Positions 12,001 through 22,919 of a DNA stretch of 64,000 bases are shown here, one piece after another; the first letter of the stretch is position 1, and the number at the start of each line of letters is the position of its first letter. The translations under genes and the position numbers were made by a program. Below the pieces are notes generated by a model that saw nothing but the letters and a program-made list of their open reading frames with translations, did no database searches and was not told the DNA's origin. Origin of the DNA: Cydia pomonella (Eukaryota > Arthropoda > Insecta > Lepidoptera > Tortricidae); assembly GCF_033807575.1 (NCBI RefSeq), contig NC_084705.1, positions 11,402,019-11,466,018 on the forward strand, written 5' to 3'.

Positions 12001-12658
12001 CTGTGCAATTGCGGACGAAGTTATGATGACGAACAACTATCGGAAATATATCCTGAAGGACGGTACGGTCGACATTTGTCGGGCATGCCGCCGTCCCGGA
12101 GAGTCACTCAGGCATATCATTTCCGGTTGCTCTCATCTTGCTAACGGCGAGTACTTACACAGACATAATCTCGTAGCCAGAATTATTCACCAGCAGCTTG
12201 CTCTTCTATACCGCCTTGTGGACCGCGAAGTACCGTACTACAAGTACTCACCTGCGCCAGTTCTCGAAAATAGTCGTGCCACGCTCTATTGGGATCGATC
12301 TATTATCACTGACAGGACTATTGTAGCCAATAAGCCTGACATCGTGATAATAGATCGATCGCAACGCCGGGCCGTGCTCGTCGATATCATCATCCCCCAT
12401 GATGAGAATCTCGTGAAAGCCGAGAAGGACAAGTCCAGCAAATACCTAGACTTGGCTCATGAGATAACCGCCATGTGGGATGTTGATTCGACGATCATTG
12501 TCCCAATAGTCGTTTCAGTGAACGGTCTCATAGCGAAGAGTCTCGACCAACACCTTGAGAGACTCTCGCTAGGTGGTTGGATCAAGGGTCAGATGCAGAA
12601 GGCGGTGATCTTGGACACGGCGCGGATAGTGCGGCGGTTCCTCTCTCTGCAGCCCTGA
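9026..12658 (+). CDS. Intact R4/Dong-like non-LTR retrotransposon polyprotein
   Basis: This is an uninterrupted ORF of about 1210 residues from the ATG at 9026; the frame opens after a stop at 9005. It encodes the single protein of a site-specific-type LINE, which nicks target DNA and reverse-transcribes its RNA there. Domain order: a Ser/Pro/Arg-rich low-complexity N-terminus (1-95), a Myb/SANT-like segment starting KWTPSINENVMRAYY (~97 on), a linker, the RT, then the endonuclease. RT motifs include NWKSPGPDGLHNFW, WIDYKKAYDSVP (Asp near 611), GIFQGDSLSPLW and LLYMDDLKLF (Asp pair near 719-720). A C-X2-C-X8-H-X4-C knuckle lies at about 1018-1035. A restriction-like nuclease PD...D signature follows (PD near 1104-1105, Asp near 1120, VLVDIIIPHD). 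I place it in the R4/Dong group from the overall motif pattern; R2-type is the alternative. No N-terminal zinc fingers are visible. Its GC content is well above that of the flanks. Confidence 0.9.
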   Translation: MITRSRTKAAQQSARPPPPPASSSSSHSSSGDEYATAPDANSSESSSDERGPSPSPPPPPARRGRRPLPARLGPAGHPAPPKAPAAGGAVRRMKWTPSINENVMRAYYGATEGGTKLSAYRSRILPLFQALEPTIIVSEQRLSDQVRVIQRLKRLDDATLDRLRQEALSARTASTSVRNLPATSPDPVPAPDLAPGAPPADFSTDEGDVASQSVSIPVNEQLRRTLEEAITQYRATTNSKPRLPRLPMNRRNLALVGALNALLEPYIRTSKDLDDTHSIMYCGAIAACRVARVKFPDAERAPRTVGGVPAWQARIERRISSFRTLIAKLICFREGNNRPRVMRFVNQAFAGTNIRPREYMANVTERIDFLKQKVYAWANRIRRYRERVDRFQQNRLFQSDQRKVYRKWEETNPRASDTQPSDATAMTDFWRSIWSVPVGHTEGSWMSVVERECESIEPMGAVTISPDDVSCAIRTAQNWKSPGPDGLHNFWLKWFRCSHSRLAAQFQQALELGSLPPSLTTGVTFLLYKSGSTTEAKNYRPITCLPTLYKLLTSILRSKINAHIVANNILATAQNGCRVGSRGTKELLLIDMTICQQIRRNRGAFSAAWIDYKKAYDSVPHSWLGRVLELYKVNTALRAFLSACMRQWTTVLRQPGGEDDRPGPQDFIRIERGIFQGDSLSPLWFCLALNPLSTLLKDLGLGCRLRREGEVISHLLYMDDLKLFAPNSQDLLELLKTTEVFSSAINMEFGVDKCAVMHVQRGKVVNSTNLQLSKTMSFRSISESETYKYLGMSQSLGIEDEGIRQSVKERFFSRLTKVLNSLLSGGNKVRAFNAWVMPLLTYSFGILRWTQTELDALDRRVRLQLTTYRMLHPRSSVMRLYIPRKCGGRGFLNAKDLHNREVCNLRNYFLNNECGMHRDVVAVDRNLTPLSLANENWRKPVVLSTADRKAAWESKVLHGRFYKALTGPDVDLLASVNWLRFGDLFGETEGFVCAIADEVMMTNNYRKYILKDGTVDICRACRRPGESLRHIISGCSHLANGEYLHRHNLVARIIHQQLALLYRLVDREVPYYKYSPAPVLENSRATLYWDRSIITDRTIVANKPDIVIIDRSQRRAVLVDIIIPHDENLVKAEKDKSSKYLDLAHEITAMWDVDSTIIVPIVVSVNGLIAKSLDQHLERLSLGGWIKGQMQKAVILDTARIVRRFLSLQP

Positions 12659-12870
12659 CCACCGGCAGCTTGGGCCCTGCCCCGCTGCTGGCGGCACACT
12701 AGGTTAAGTTTTTTACAATGTGTTTATATGTGTTTTGTATAGTATTTTTTGATGTATTTTTATATTTTACTTTTATATCCATATTGTAAAAAACGTAACC
12801 TAAGAAGGAAGAGAAATAAAGGAGAAGAATAATTGTATATACATAAAAATGTAATTAAAATTTTAAAGGC
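12659..12870 (+). other. Probable 3' UTR of the R4/Dong-like element
   Basis: After the TGA the sequence stays GC-rich for about 50 bases, then becomes T- and A-rich, with an AATAAA near 12817 (agaaataaaggag). No poly(A) or clear tandem tail marks the junction with flanking DNA, so the end at ~12870 is approximate. Confidence 0.4.
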
Positions 12871-15800
12871 GAAACTTGTTCTGAGTTTTGTTGTGTTTAT
12901 TATGTTTGTATGTTTGATATGCGGTTAAATGATGTTTGAACATTTTACTATTCTCTCTCTTTTTTCACTAAAGATTAGACAGAGACAGAGGAAATGGAAT
13001 CCAAGTATTATAATTGATGACTTTCTAATGTAAAGGTCACTTTAAGGTAACTTTGCCTCGTGCTCATAGCTCACAATTAAGCACTTTTATCTCACTTTTG
13101 AAAACAGTTAAGTACCTATAATAAGCTTCTGAGGTAAACTTAATATTTTTAATATGAGTCCATACGTACAATGTTAACTTCTAACCTCAAAATAAATGAA
13201 TATTATTCATAATTGATAAAATCAGGTCTTATATTTTACCAGCGCTAACTATCTTCGCTGTTTGTGTATTTTGACATCTGTCTTACTTTACAAAATATTT
13301 CCGCAAAAGAAAGCCCCTCGCTTGTATTTCAGTAACAGATATCACAATATTAAAGGGACGACCCTTCTTCGGTCATTAGTGTCTCGAAAAAGCAGAAAAG
13401 AAGGTGCCTTTTCAGGGAAGTGTTATATTTCGCACACTACCATGGCAAAAAGACAGCATTTAAGCATTGCGGCGGATAATTCGCAGTTTTAGGTACGATT
13501 ATTCTTAAAAGGATAGCCCGTTCCAGTTTTATTCTCACATATTTACCACGGCACATCTCGTGTCCGCGGCCCGCGATATGAAAATGGCTCAGCGCTCATT
13601 TTAGAAAACAGGTTCTCAGAGAGCATATTCAGAATCTAACCGAGTTCATAAGCTACGCTTTGAATTTTAAACTGAAAACTACATTGAATATGAGCGGAAA
13701 GGCGGGCGTTGTGTAAACAGTACGCTGCCGCTATTTCCGCGAGTAATATTCGAAAAAAGTACTTCTAGAAAGATGCTGGCTCTGAGTGTGGAAATAAAAT
13801 TCTCACTATAACACTCTGCTTATGGATATACTTGTATCTACATGTTAAACTTGATTGTTACGTGTACTTAGGATTCGATAGATTAGACCCGAGAAAGAAC
13901 ATGGTTAATAATCGTCATCATCACCATTATCCCACGCAGAAGTCGCGTGTAGAAGCTAGTCTAAAATAAAAGTGATCACGTGTGTTAATTGAATTTAAAT
14001 TTACACATCATATTTTGTGTCCCCTTAAAATGTCTTCAGCCATAACTGCGTTGTAAAATACCAAAGATTTACACAGCATTAATTGACCAAGCGAGTGCGA
14101 AACGTCAGCGACGTTTCAGCTAGGGCAAAATGCTTCTGTAGGTATGTCTGTTAACCTGTACTCGTGGGTTAATTTCTCAGCTGATTCTCATTAAATTTTG
14201 GGAGCAGGTTCGATAATTTTATCGTCATTTTTATCTATTATGAATATGAATATTTAAAAATTGCGGAGCCATGCATTAACTTTCTCAGGTCCACTGCTCA
14301 CAGACACACAAGTATATTAATAAGTTTTTTTAGATTATACTACAACAATACTTTAATTGCCAGGTGCTGGGATCAGATTTTAATCTCCGGGAAAAAAACA
14401 TGTTTACTATTTGAAAGAGCCTCAGGACATCGGTTTAATGGTCGTCATTAAATTAAATAAATCAAATTGCTCTTCAGAAAATCTTTTCAGATAACCTATC
14501 AATTAAACCCGGAAATGATAATCCGTTTAAAATCACAAAATGTTAAACATCCAAGATTAGGTATCTTTGGGTCGCTGTTTTTGTTCGCAGAATATAAGCG
14601 TAAGTAGATAAGTAGGCACCTATATCGCTAAAGGGACAGATACTGATAAGAAAATTGCCGTAGGCTCCATCGGGCCACAAGCGGCGAAGGGCTTAAAGGA
14701 TGTTTTTTGGCAAAATAAGAGGCAATACCTATATAAGCTAGGTAGATAAACGCATAGGTTGAACACGAGTAGGTTGTCGAAAAACACAAATTACATCAAA
14801 GCTATATTCTGCGACCCCAAATTATCCCTAAAAAGAAAGGTCGTCCTACATTAAGAATCGTATTTATTTTGTTGTAATAAACAGCAACGTAACGGCAATG
14901 CAAACGGTTAAGCGTAAGAGCTATATGGGTGAGTAGGTATAACCGGGAGCAATTTATCTTATCCCTTATCCACAATCCTGGATTTGCGACTGTATAAAAA
15001 ATATGCTTATAAATTATTATTTTCTAACCAGGCGGATGATAAATTTCGTGTCTATTTATTGTTTCGATTATGGATACTAATGTTCTGGTATCGATGAGAG
15101 AGAGGACAAAGAAGGATTTTTTTTTTAGAATACTTTAGTTTATAGTGGCCATTGCAGTCCATGAATACGGCTTTTCGGAAGCCGAAGATTTTCTTTGGCA
15201 GGATTAGTTATTAGTACCTAAGGATCGATATAAAAAATGTCACCATTCCGAAACAGAAACTTATGAAATATTAAACATTATCTTTTTTAATTCCTCTTCA
15301 CGCTTAAACCACTGAACTGATTTAGTTGAAATTTGGTTTGACCGATTTAGTTTGAGTCCCGGGAAAGGACAATAGCTAAAATTGGTATGGTTTTTGATTT
15401 AGTTGAAAATGATACAAAACGTGATATTTAGAACCTAAATATAAACAGTTAAAGATAAAGATAGTTTTGAAAATGGGGTTAGTTAAAATACCCGTTTCTT
15501 TGAGAAAGTTACTTTGATTGAGAAATTTAAGCTTAGGATTGCATCCTTGAAATTAACGGACTTTAAAAAAACACCGTGTAACACATCACATTTTTGAAAA
15601 TATGTAGTTCTTTCAGAAAATATATCGAATTCTAACAAAAGGAAAATGAAATTAATAAAAGAAAATATAATATAATTATATATAAATCTGACTTATTGCT
15701 GTATAATTATATATAAATCTGACTGATTATGTAGGTACATAGAATATTGATGTGCTTTATTACCAGAATTGTGTCACGTACTAGACGCCCAAAACAATGA

Positions 15801-16800
15801 TTTTAATTGCTACTAGTTTTTTTTATAGTTTCTGTTTTAGACCATGCATGTTTGTCTGTGAAGTAGTCCTTGTCTTTGTAATAAGCCTTCTTCATCAATG
15901 ACTTTTTCAAGTAATTCTTAAGAACTGGAAAAGGTAGGTAATCTTAAAGGATCGTCAGGTAACTTGTTATACAAATTAATGCATTGCCCAACGAGTGACT
16001 TTTGTACTTTATGGATACGAAACTTTCAGCAAATCAGTTTAAGTACTCAGTTTTAACTGGTAACTGAGTGTGGGTATGACATCATAGTTCCCAAAAGACC
16101 GAACAAACGCTTAATTTTTTTTTTGTTTGAGAAATGACTTGATCGAATATTTTCTTAGTGTAAGTGCTTTGGGATAAATTCGAAAGGGGGTTAATTTAAA
16201 AAATCACTAATACTCGTATCATGGGAAACGGCACTAATGCAAATAAATTATTTGTTATGCAAAATACGAGTATATGCATCTGAATACTGGCTAAAATTAG
16301 GTGACCAGCCACCTGTTAGGCCATATTTTTTAAATAATATGAAATTTTAACATTATCTGGCATCTACATTCTTGAACTAGCAACTTTACTACGCGAAAAT
16401 TCACACATATTTAGACGAATTGAAAGTCGCCGAAGATTTCAAGTACACAATTATTTCGAAGCATCCCAAACTATGCTGCGGCGACTTTATATAATAGAAT
16501 CCCTATCCGTATTAAGTAGGAAAAAAATATAACAATATTTATTAAAAAACTTAAAAAGTACCTCATAGATTATTTTTTATTCTGTCGATGAATTTGTAGC
16601 GGACAGTTGTAGTTAAACTTTTTAATTATTTTATTATTATTTCCACACTTACAACTATCTTTAGAGGTACTAGACCCAAGACAATAGCGTAACTATTAAC
16701 AAAGTTATTCTAAGTTATGGCGCATATAACATAATGTGAACGATGTGGACTTTGTGAATTCAGTTGGAGAACACCAAAACAAATTAATGTTCTCGGGTAC
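12871..16800. other. Long intergenic stretch without recognisable gene
   Basis: AT-rich DNA. ORFs are short and featureless. A fragment of a dispersed repeat lies at about 15285-15370 (cctcttcacgcttaaacc ... gaactgatttagttg), related to a piece at about 61630-61705. A short direct duplication (ataattatatataaatctga) occurs at about 15673 and 15702. I see nothing else I can name. Confidence 0.5.
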
Positions 16801-16804
16801 TAGG

Positions 16805-16930
16805 TTAAGGGTCCGCACAGCGCGCGTCAGCGGCGCCTTCGCGAGCAGGTTGGGGCGCCCGCGCCGCTCGGCCAGCAGCCGCGGCCGGCGCCGCCGCTAC
16901 ACGTACCTGACCGGTCGGGCACGTACAGGC
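16805..16930. promoter_or_regulatory. CpG-dense island, function unknown
   Basis: About 125 bases are strikingly GC- and CpG-rich against an AT-rich background (for example gcggccggcgccgccgc). An Arg-rich 78-codon ORF crosses it but looks like a by-product of composition. On the minus strand a good donor context (CAG|GTACGTG) sits at its edge, so a noncoding first exon is possible. It could also be a promoter or a GC-rich repeat fragment. Confidence 0.3.
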
Positions 16931-19383
16931 TCACACAGCTCAACACTTGACTGTTGTAGGCAACCCCCTTAGCAACCGAAACAATGTCCATATACTTAGT
17001 TTAATTTAATTTGTTAATATGTATATTTTATGTGTATAATGTAAGAATAAATAATTATATTATGTTAAAATAATACCCGAATCATGTAGCATGTAAGAAC
17101 TTGATGTAATATTTAATATACACATATGCAATTATAAAAGAATATGTACTGAACTACAAGCACTTTCTACTGTAGCAACAGCAAGCAAGATGCCTTGGTA
17201 AGTGTTGTTAAAGTACTAACTGGGTTCTAGTTCAGCAGGTATTATCTGATATAAGCGATTTTTTAAATACTGTTCAAAGTTAAAGTAATGCATCTTAAAT
17301 ATTTTCATCATCAGTCCTATTTGTCACAGGCATAAGGAATTTGGGATTTGGTTATAGCTACATATTAAAAATGTAGACATATTTTCTCAGACACCAAGGT
17401 AGGCTGTACCTACTTCAGAAATAGCAGGTAGCGTTTACATAACACAAACCTAAATTGATAACCAGGAAGAAAGCTTTTATCAAAATTATTCCTACAACTG
17501 TGAAAACGGCTCGTCATTATTATTAAAACCGGAGTAATTTTACCTCAAACATAATTACGTATTTAATAGCCGTAATCCAACGGAGATTGTAACAGGCATC
17601 GCAACGTATTTTAAGAAATGAAAATTGTTAATTTTGTCTCGTAATTATTTTGGGTAGAAGGATAGTATTTTTTTTAAATTAATAAATAAATAAACAAAAG
17701 TAGTCATGATGAAGTTTGTCAGTCGGGTTTTTAACGGAGTGATCTTTCCTGAGTTTACAAGAGGTTTTGATTTGACTCCATTGATTTTGACTTTATTGAT
17801 TACCGACGCCTTGTCTTAATCGTTTTTCAAGAGCCTGGTCCTCCTGGGGTCTGCTTTTTGCATTTCTTGAACAAGTTTTCTAGGTATCGGTTGGAGAGTG
17901 TTTATTGTTTGTAGTTGTACTTACCCCCTTGGTCCTTTAATGTTGCCTTCGAATAATAAATATTTAAAAAAATCTCTGGCGTTCTTAGTAAACTCACAAA
18001 TTTGTTATTTATAAAAGCAAAATACAAGATCACAGATGATTACGCTTGATTAAATTACGCGGAAATTACGCTTGAGCGTACTCCATTTTCCTGTAAACGA
18101 AATATTAATATTTAAAATACATTACTTAAAACTATTAAGTCACATTGAAGCTGCTGCATGATATTCGATTAATGTAAATTATATATGAGATTGCGTAATT
18201 GACACAATAATTTAATTAACCATAACTTCTGAATCGTAGCGAATAGATACATGTTAAATTATCATGTCTGGATGAAATTATTAACGAATATGCTTGCCAC
18301 TCGTAGATGTTGATGCTTGATTAAATTGCATTTACTTATCAAACAGAAATGAGATAAATAGATTATACAAGGGAGGGTTTTTTCGCGATTTCGGGGTTGG
18401 TCCCATAGTAAAAGTTGCTCAGTATAATCCCAAAACCTCCCTGGCAACGGGAATGCACATATTTTTTGGCCACCTTATATAGAATGAAACGCACATAAGT
18501 AATTGCGCGAAATAATAACTACACAAAATAATGATTTTTACCGTGTTTTTAACACTAATTAATCATGAATTTGTGTTTTATAGTATTTAAGGAGCCACAG
18601 TCCCATTGTGTTCGGGGGTACCATTATCCAAACCTAATCACGACAGTTATTAAATTTGAGCAGAGCAAAACTGGTAAATTTAACAATGATATTTAGTGTC
18701 ACTAATTGTAAGTTTTGCCTTTTCGCATTCAGAGTATGACATACTCATAATGGTCAATGGAGAACACCCATTGAATGCAGAACTTTCCGACACATAGTGC
18801 TGATTTCTGATAGAAAATTGGATTTGTTATTTAATCTTTTTTTTCTCTTTTTATGATTATTACCAGTACCTATAGTCCTTTTGGTGGATGTAGATACTGA
18901 CCATTATATAATTAGTCCTTTTGGCGGTGACGCAAATATAAATGAAGTACATTAATTCAAACTCCGTTTTTTTTAAAGATTAGAATTTTTCTAACCTCAA
19001 ACTTAGTGGTAATGGACTTTTTATTATTAAATGCTAGGGTGCCTATGATATCTAATATTGCAGGACAATAATATGTAAACGACACTATTATTCAATGCAA
19101 CGGTACTCAGATTTTGGAGGAACAAAGTTACCACTACTTTTGAGGTTATAAAATTTCTAATCTGATTAAAAAAACGGGATACTTAAAAAAACAGTACATT
19201 AAAATGAAAATTCCAAAAAATTATAAGTATAAAACTGAGACAATTAGTATGTTGACACTCAGCATAAATTTATATTCATCACTATAAGAGGCTAGTAGGT
19301 AGGATTTGGTAACAAATCACAAAACAACTCACAAAAAGAAAAGTTAATTCAATGTTATGGCAGATTTACTATAGCTTTTATGG
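16931..19383. other. Unannotated intergenic stretch
   Basis: AT-rich, with no recognisable gene or structured repeat beyond A/T runs. A short near-duplicate phrase (tagtccttttggnggnng) appears near 18873 and 18916. Confidence 0.5.
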
Positions 19384-19760
19384 TTTTTAGGGTTCTATAC
19401 CAAAAAGGTACAAAAGGAATCCTTATGGTGCGATTCTGTCCGTCCGTCCGTCTGTCTGTCTGTCACATCGCTAAATATCTCAAGAACCACTTAAGCTATC
19501 GATTTGAAATTTGGAATAGTTATGAACAACGCTAACCCACGCAGAATAAAAGTATTATTTATTTTTTATTAAATATCAAGAGGGGGCTAAATTTCAAAGT
19601 CTCGTGACCAGATCAAATTGGGTATTATTTGAAAGAGCTCAAATTGTACATTCCAAAACATAGAGAAAAAAAAAGATTTATGAAGGAAAATGTGAGAAAA
19701 AAAATTAATAGAAGGTCTGTTGCAGTTTCTTATGTCGGTATGTAGCGTAGAGCGCACAAT
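19384..19760 (+). repeat. Divergent 'agggttc' repeat copy
   Basis: Begins tttttagggttctataccaa and contains tgtccgtccgtccgtctgtctgtctgtcac. It resembles the 'agggttccgta' family in head and GTCC/GTCT run, but the body (ctcaagaaccacttaagctatcg) differs and I do not see the hairpin tail. It is probably a related subfamily. The right boundary is uncertain. Confidence 0.55.
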
Positions 19761-20486
19761 GGCTTAAAATAAGACACGCCATTTTGTATGGAAATTACCA
19801 AATGATAAGTATGAAATAACCGCATTAAAAACCGCGATACATTTCTTTGGTAACTCCACTGATTGCTGAAAAACAATGAAAATAAAGAAGTAAGAAAATA
19901 TCAAATAACTAGAGCTTATCCTATTGCTGAACGGGATGCCGATTGAAATTAAAAATTTGACGTCAATTTGATCTCATGTTAATACCATTTATTTGCGCAT
20001 GTCGGTCGTACTTATATATTGGTGCGAGCGAGATGCGATGAGAGTTACATATTAATAATGTAATTTTTAAGTTCGAATGCAACCCCTGTAAATAAGTGGA
20101 GATTACGTACAAGAAAGAAATCTCGTGATTCTCGACTCCAATATCGAACTAGTTTTATTTATTAAGGCAAGTTATACGCCCACGCCTGGGGGAGGGGGAC
20201 GGACAGTTTTGGGTCTTCCCCTGTCTTACGTAAACCTCATCTTCTTAATGAGAAATTGCCTTGCAGTATAAAACTTAATTTAGCTGTCGTCGAAGTAGTG
20301 TCACGAATAAGAGCTTATATGGATAATTAATTTCTGCTATAATGAAAGCATGTCGTCTCTTACTAGGGCACTTTCACGAAAATTAATATGTTATAGATAG
20401 ATATAAATAAATGCTTCGCGAATTAAATTAGAGTAGGTATTAGTATAATTGTTAACGGAACGAGCTGTTTAAAACCTAATATTTCC

Positions 20487-20800
20487 TTTCCTGCCTACGA
20501 AGCTGATGGTTCCGGGTTTAAATCCTGGTAAGGGCATTTATTCATGTGATGAGCACGGATATTTGTTCCTGAGTCATGGGTGTTTTCTATGTATTTATAA
20601 ATATTTATATATAATATATAACATTGTCTAACCACTCACATGCTTCATATTTTTCAGTGACCTCTATTATTATAATAAAATAAGGGTGACAGCTGGTAAC
20701 TACAGTTACCAAAAGCAAGTGAGTGGCTAAGTACCCTCAATACAAGCCTTATTGAGCTTACTGTGGGACTTAGTCAATATGTGTAATAATGTCCTATAAT
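20487..20800 (+). mobile_element. tRNA-derived SINE, copy 2, split by a MITE
   Basis: Shares with the SINE at 2955 the phrases acgaagctgatggt, ccgggtttaaatcctggtaa (B-box region, mutated), ttcatgtgatgagcacgg, and the tail taagtaccctcaatacaagcc...gtgggacttagtc. The 5' A-box portion is missing or degraded. The body is interrupted between 20631 and 20727 by a small inverted-repeat element. Confidence 0.75.
20632..20726. mobile_element. 95-bp MITE inserted in the SINE
   Basis: Comparison with the uninterrupted SINE at 2955 gives the insertion site directly: the host reads ...gtctaagtaccc. The insert begins CCACTCACATGCTT and ends AAGCAAGTGAGTGG, 14-bp inverted ends with one mismatch. It is flanked by CTAA at 20628-20631 and 20727-20730 (duplication of CTAA, or TAA if the C is part of the element). 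A TAA-type duplication would fit PIF/Harbinger-like MITEs. Internally GGTAACT..AGTTACC forms a perfect hairpin. Confidence 0.85.
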
Positions 20801-20814
20801 TTAATATATAAAGA

Positions 20815-22095
20815 TAATATAAATTTGTAATTAATAAATTAACAAACTTGATTTTGAATAGAATAAAGAAATTATACGGTTTTTACTTAACTTCTCAACT
20901 TATTTTATACGATCGAAAAGTTAAACACAATATATAAAAATAACACAATTTATGAATAAAAATCTCTTCTTACATCAAAGGCGCCTTCAGCATAGTCATC
21001 GTATGAATATTGTAACTAGACGCACTAGCAGATCTAGTTAACATATAAAATAATTGGCACAAATAATCGGTCCATATCATTTTCATAAACTAAAAACCTC
21101 AATTATTATGTTCCAATATTAATCATAATACTAGTAAATAGTATGTATATATCTAATAAATTAATTCATAAGTTTAATGGAATAGAAGTATAATGTTCCC
21201 ACTAGAAATCCTAAACAACAAACAAAAACTTGAACTAAATCATGTTTCGTAATGGGTCGTTAATCTGAAAAAGTGATTTTTGAAACTACTCAAGAATGGT
21301 ACTCGAGTTTAAAGGGTAATAAAGGGTCAAACGTATACGAAGACGATGGGTACTAAGGTTCACAACGTAAATACACACAGGCTTGAAATATTGTTAAATG
21401 ATATCTTATAATAAGACCAATTAACGCGTCTAAGAAAGGTATACATTTCAGCCAGGGGCAGTTTTACTATAGGATTGCGGCTAGACCCTTTATTTATTGT
21501 CCTATTTTACATTGAAACCTGGTTGATTTTTTAGTTAATTAGTTTAATAGTAGATAGGATTAGGTGCAATATCTAAAAAAATCTCATGTTTCTAATAGTA
21601 TTTTGAGCAACAGGTATCTAATAAGGGTTCTTAAAATTCAAGGGCCAAATTAAAAACAGGTCAAAAATTAAAAAAAAAATTCTAATACAGCAGCAAACAC
21701 CTAAATAAATAAAATTAAAGTAAATAAATCCGTATACAAAAGTAAGTCAATTTGGTTTATAGATCTTTCTCTAGCATTAAAATACAACAGTTGTACTATA
21801 TTGTATGAATATTCATAATAGCACTGGTATTATGATCCTGTAGACAAGCACCGGCTCGCCCCACGCGCCGTGCTTCTGGCGAAGTTGATTTAGATATAAC
21901 TGGTATTCATTCACATTCGCTCCCAACGTTTTCGTAGCGCTACGCTCGTAGCCGATGCCAGCGTTTTCCCGTTTTTTTTTTAAAGTTATAATCGAACATG
22001 TTGCCATTAAAAAAATATGCAAATATTGGCCTATACTATAATAGATAGACTATAAAGAGGGCATAGCCTGTTGTATTCATTCCAAGACAAAAATT
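20815..22095. other. Unannotated intergenic stretch
   Basis: AT-rich DNA without a recognisable gene. A 69-codon minus ORF at 21813-22022 has no motif I know. Confidence 0.5.
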
Positions 22096-22097
22096 AT

Positions 22098-22412
22098 TTT
22101 TTAGGGTTCCGTACCCAAAGGATCAAACGGGACCCTATTACTGAGACTTTGCAGTCCGTCCGTCCGTCCGTCCGTCCATCCGTCCGTCCGTCTGTCACAA
22201 GGTGTCATGAACAGTGATAGCTAGACAGTTGAAATTTTTACAGATGATGTATTTCTGTTGCTGCTATAACAACAAATACTAAAAACAGAATAAAATAAAT
22301 ATTTAAGGGGGGGCTCCCATACAACAAACATATTTTTTTTAACGTTTTTATAAATAATGGTACGGAACACTTCGTGCGCGAGTCGGACTCGCACTTGCCC
22401 GGTTTTTTATTT
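22098..22412 (+). repeat. 'agggttccgta' repeat, copy at 22 kb
   Basis: Head tttttagggttccgtaccc, a run of about eight GTCC units at 22155-22195, body tgatagctagacagttgaaat and gttgctgctataacaacaaa, and tail gcgcgagtcggactcgcac then cttgcccggtttttt. It is the cleanest reference for the short subfamily and lacks the 5S-like segment seen at 8478. Confidence 0.8.
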
Positions 22413-22674
22413 TATACATAGAGACAACAAAACTATGTATATATAGAGACCGACTGTGAAATATATTCACAACATTTGCCAACTGCAGGTGTAACCACCT
22501 AGTAACTTTTTTTACACCTTTGTCTCTATTTTCACGTATAAGTTTTATTAATGGTTAATAATAAAAAGCACTCTGATATGATCACAAATTATAACAAAGA
22601 ATAAGTTCCAAAAATTATGACGATACAATTACTGAAGCGCATGTGCACGATTCCGACTAAACAAGCAAAAGTCC

Positions 22675-22837
22675 GCTTTCTGCCAAATAGGCAGCGGCCT
22701 CAGTCGCTCCTCGGGACCGCGGCCGTCCGCACGTAGCGTCGCTACGCCTACCCCCTACGAACTTCGCAGGCGCTACGAGTGCTACGACATGTCACACTAG
22801 AGTGAAGTTTCCCGCGCTACGCTGCGATGTGACTTGA
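22675..22837 (+). promoter_or_regulatory. GC-rich leader of the DIP gene with two uORFs
   Basis: This CpG-rich block (gaccgcggccgtccgcacg, gctacgagtgctacgac) directly precedes the first coding exon and contrasts with the flanks. It is the natural candidate for core promoter and/or 5' UTR. If transcribed it carries two minimal upstream ORFs: ATG TCA CAC TAG at 22789-22800 and a bare ATG TGA at 22827-22832, five bases before the main ATG. I could not identify a TATA box or initiator with confidence, and upstream noncoding exons are possible. Confidence 0.5.
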
Positions 22838-22919
22838 ATGATGTTGTTGGGAAAACTTTTGTTCTGTATACACTTCGGACTTGTCTTCCATGTTGTGATT
22901 TGTTACAAGGATACCGCTG
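22838..22919 (+). CDS. DIP gene exon 1: signal peptide
   Basis: Encodes residues 1-27 plus the first base of codon 28. The translation MMLLGKLLFCIHFGLVFHVV is a strongly hydrophobic secretion signal, with probable cleavage around residues 22-24. A stop (TGA 22835-22837) immediately precedes the first ATG in frame. That ATG has T at -3, whereas the second ATG (22841) has A at -3, so either may be used. The exon ends gct g|GTAAGT (phase 1), matching the phase of exon 2 and creating Glu28. No homology search was possible; assignment rests on signal, phase, donor and position upstream on the same strand. Confidence 0.75.

Noticed and set aside
16736..16972. 78-codon Arg-rich ORF
   Set aside because: Arises from a CpG-rich patch; no domain, no splice-consistent neighbours.
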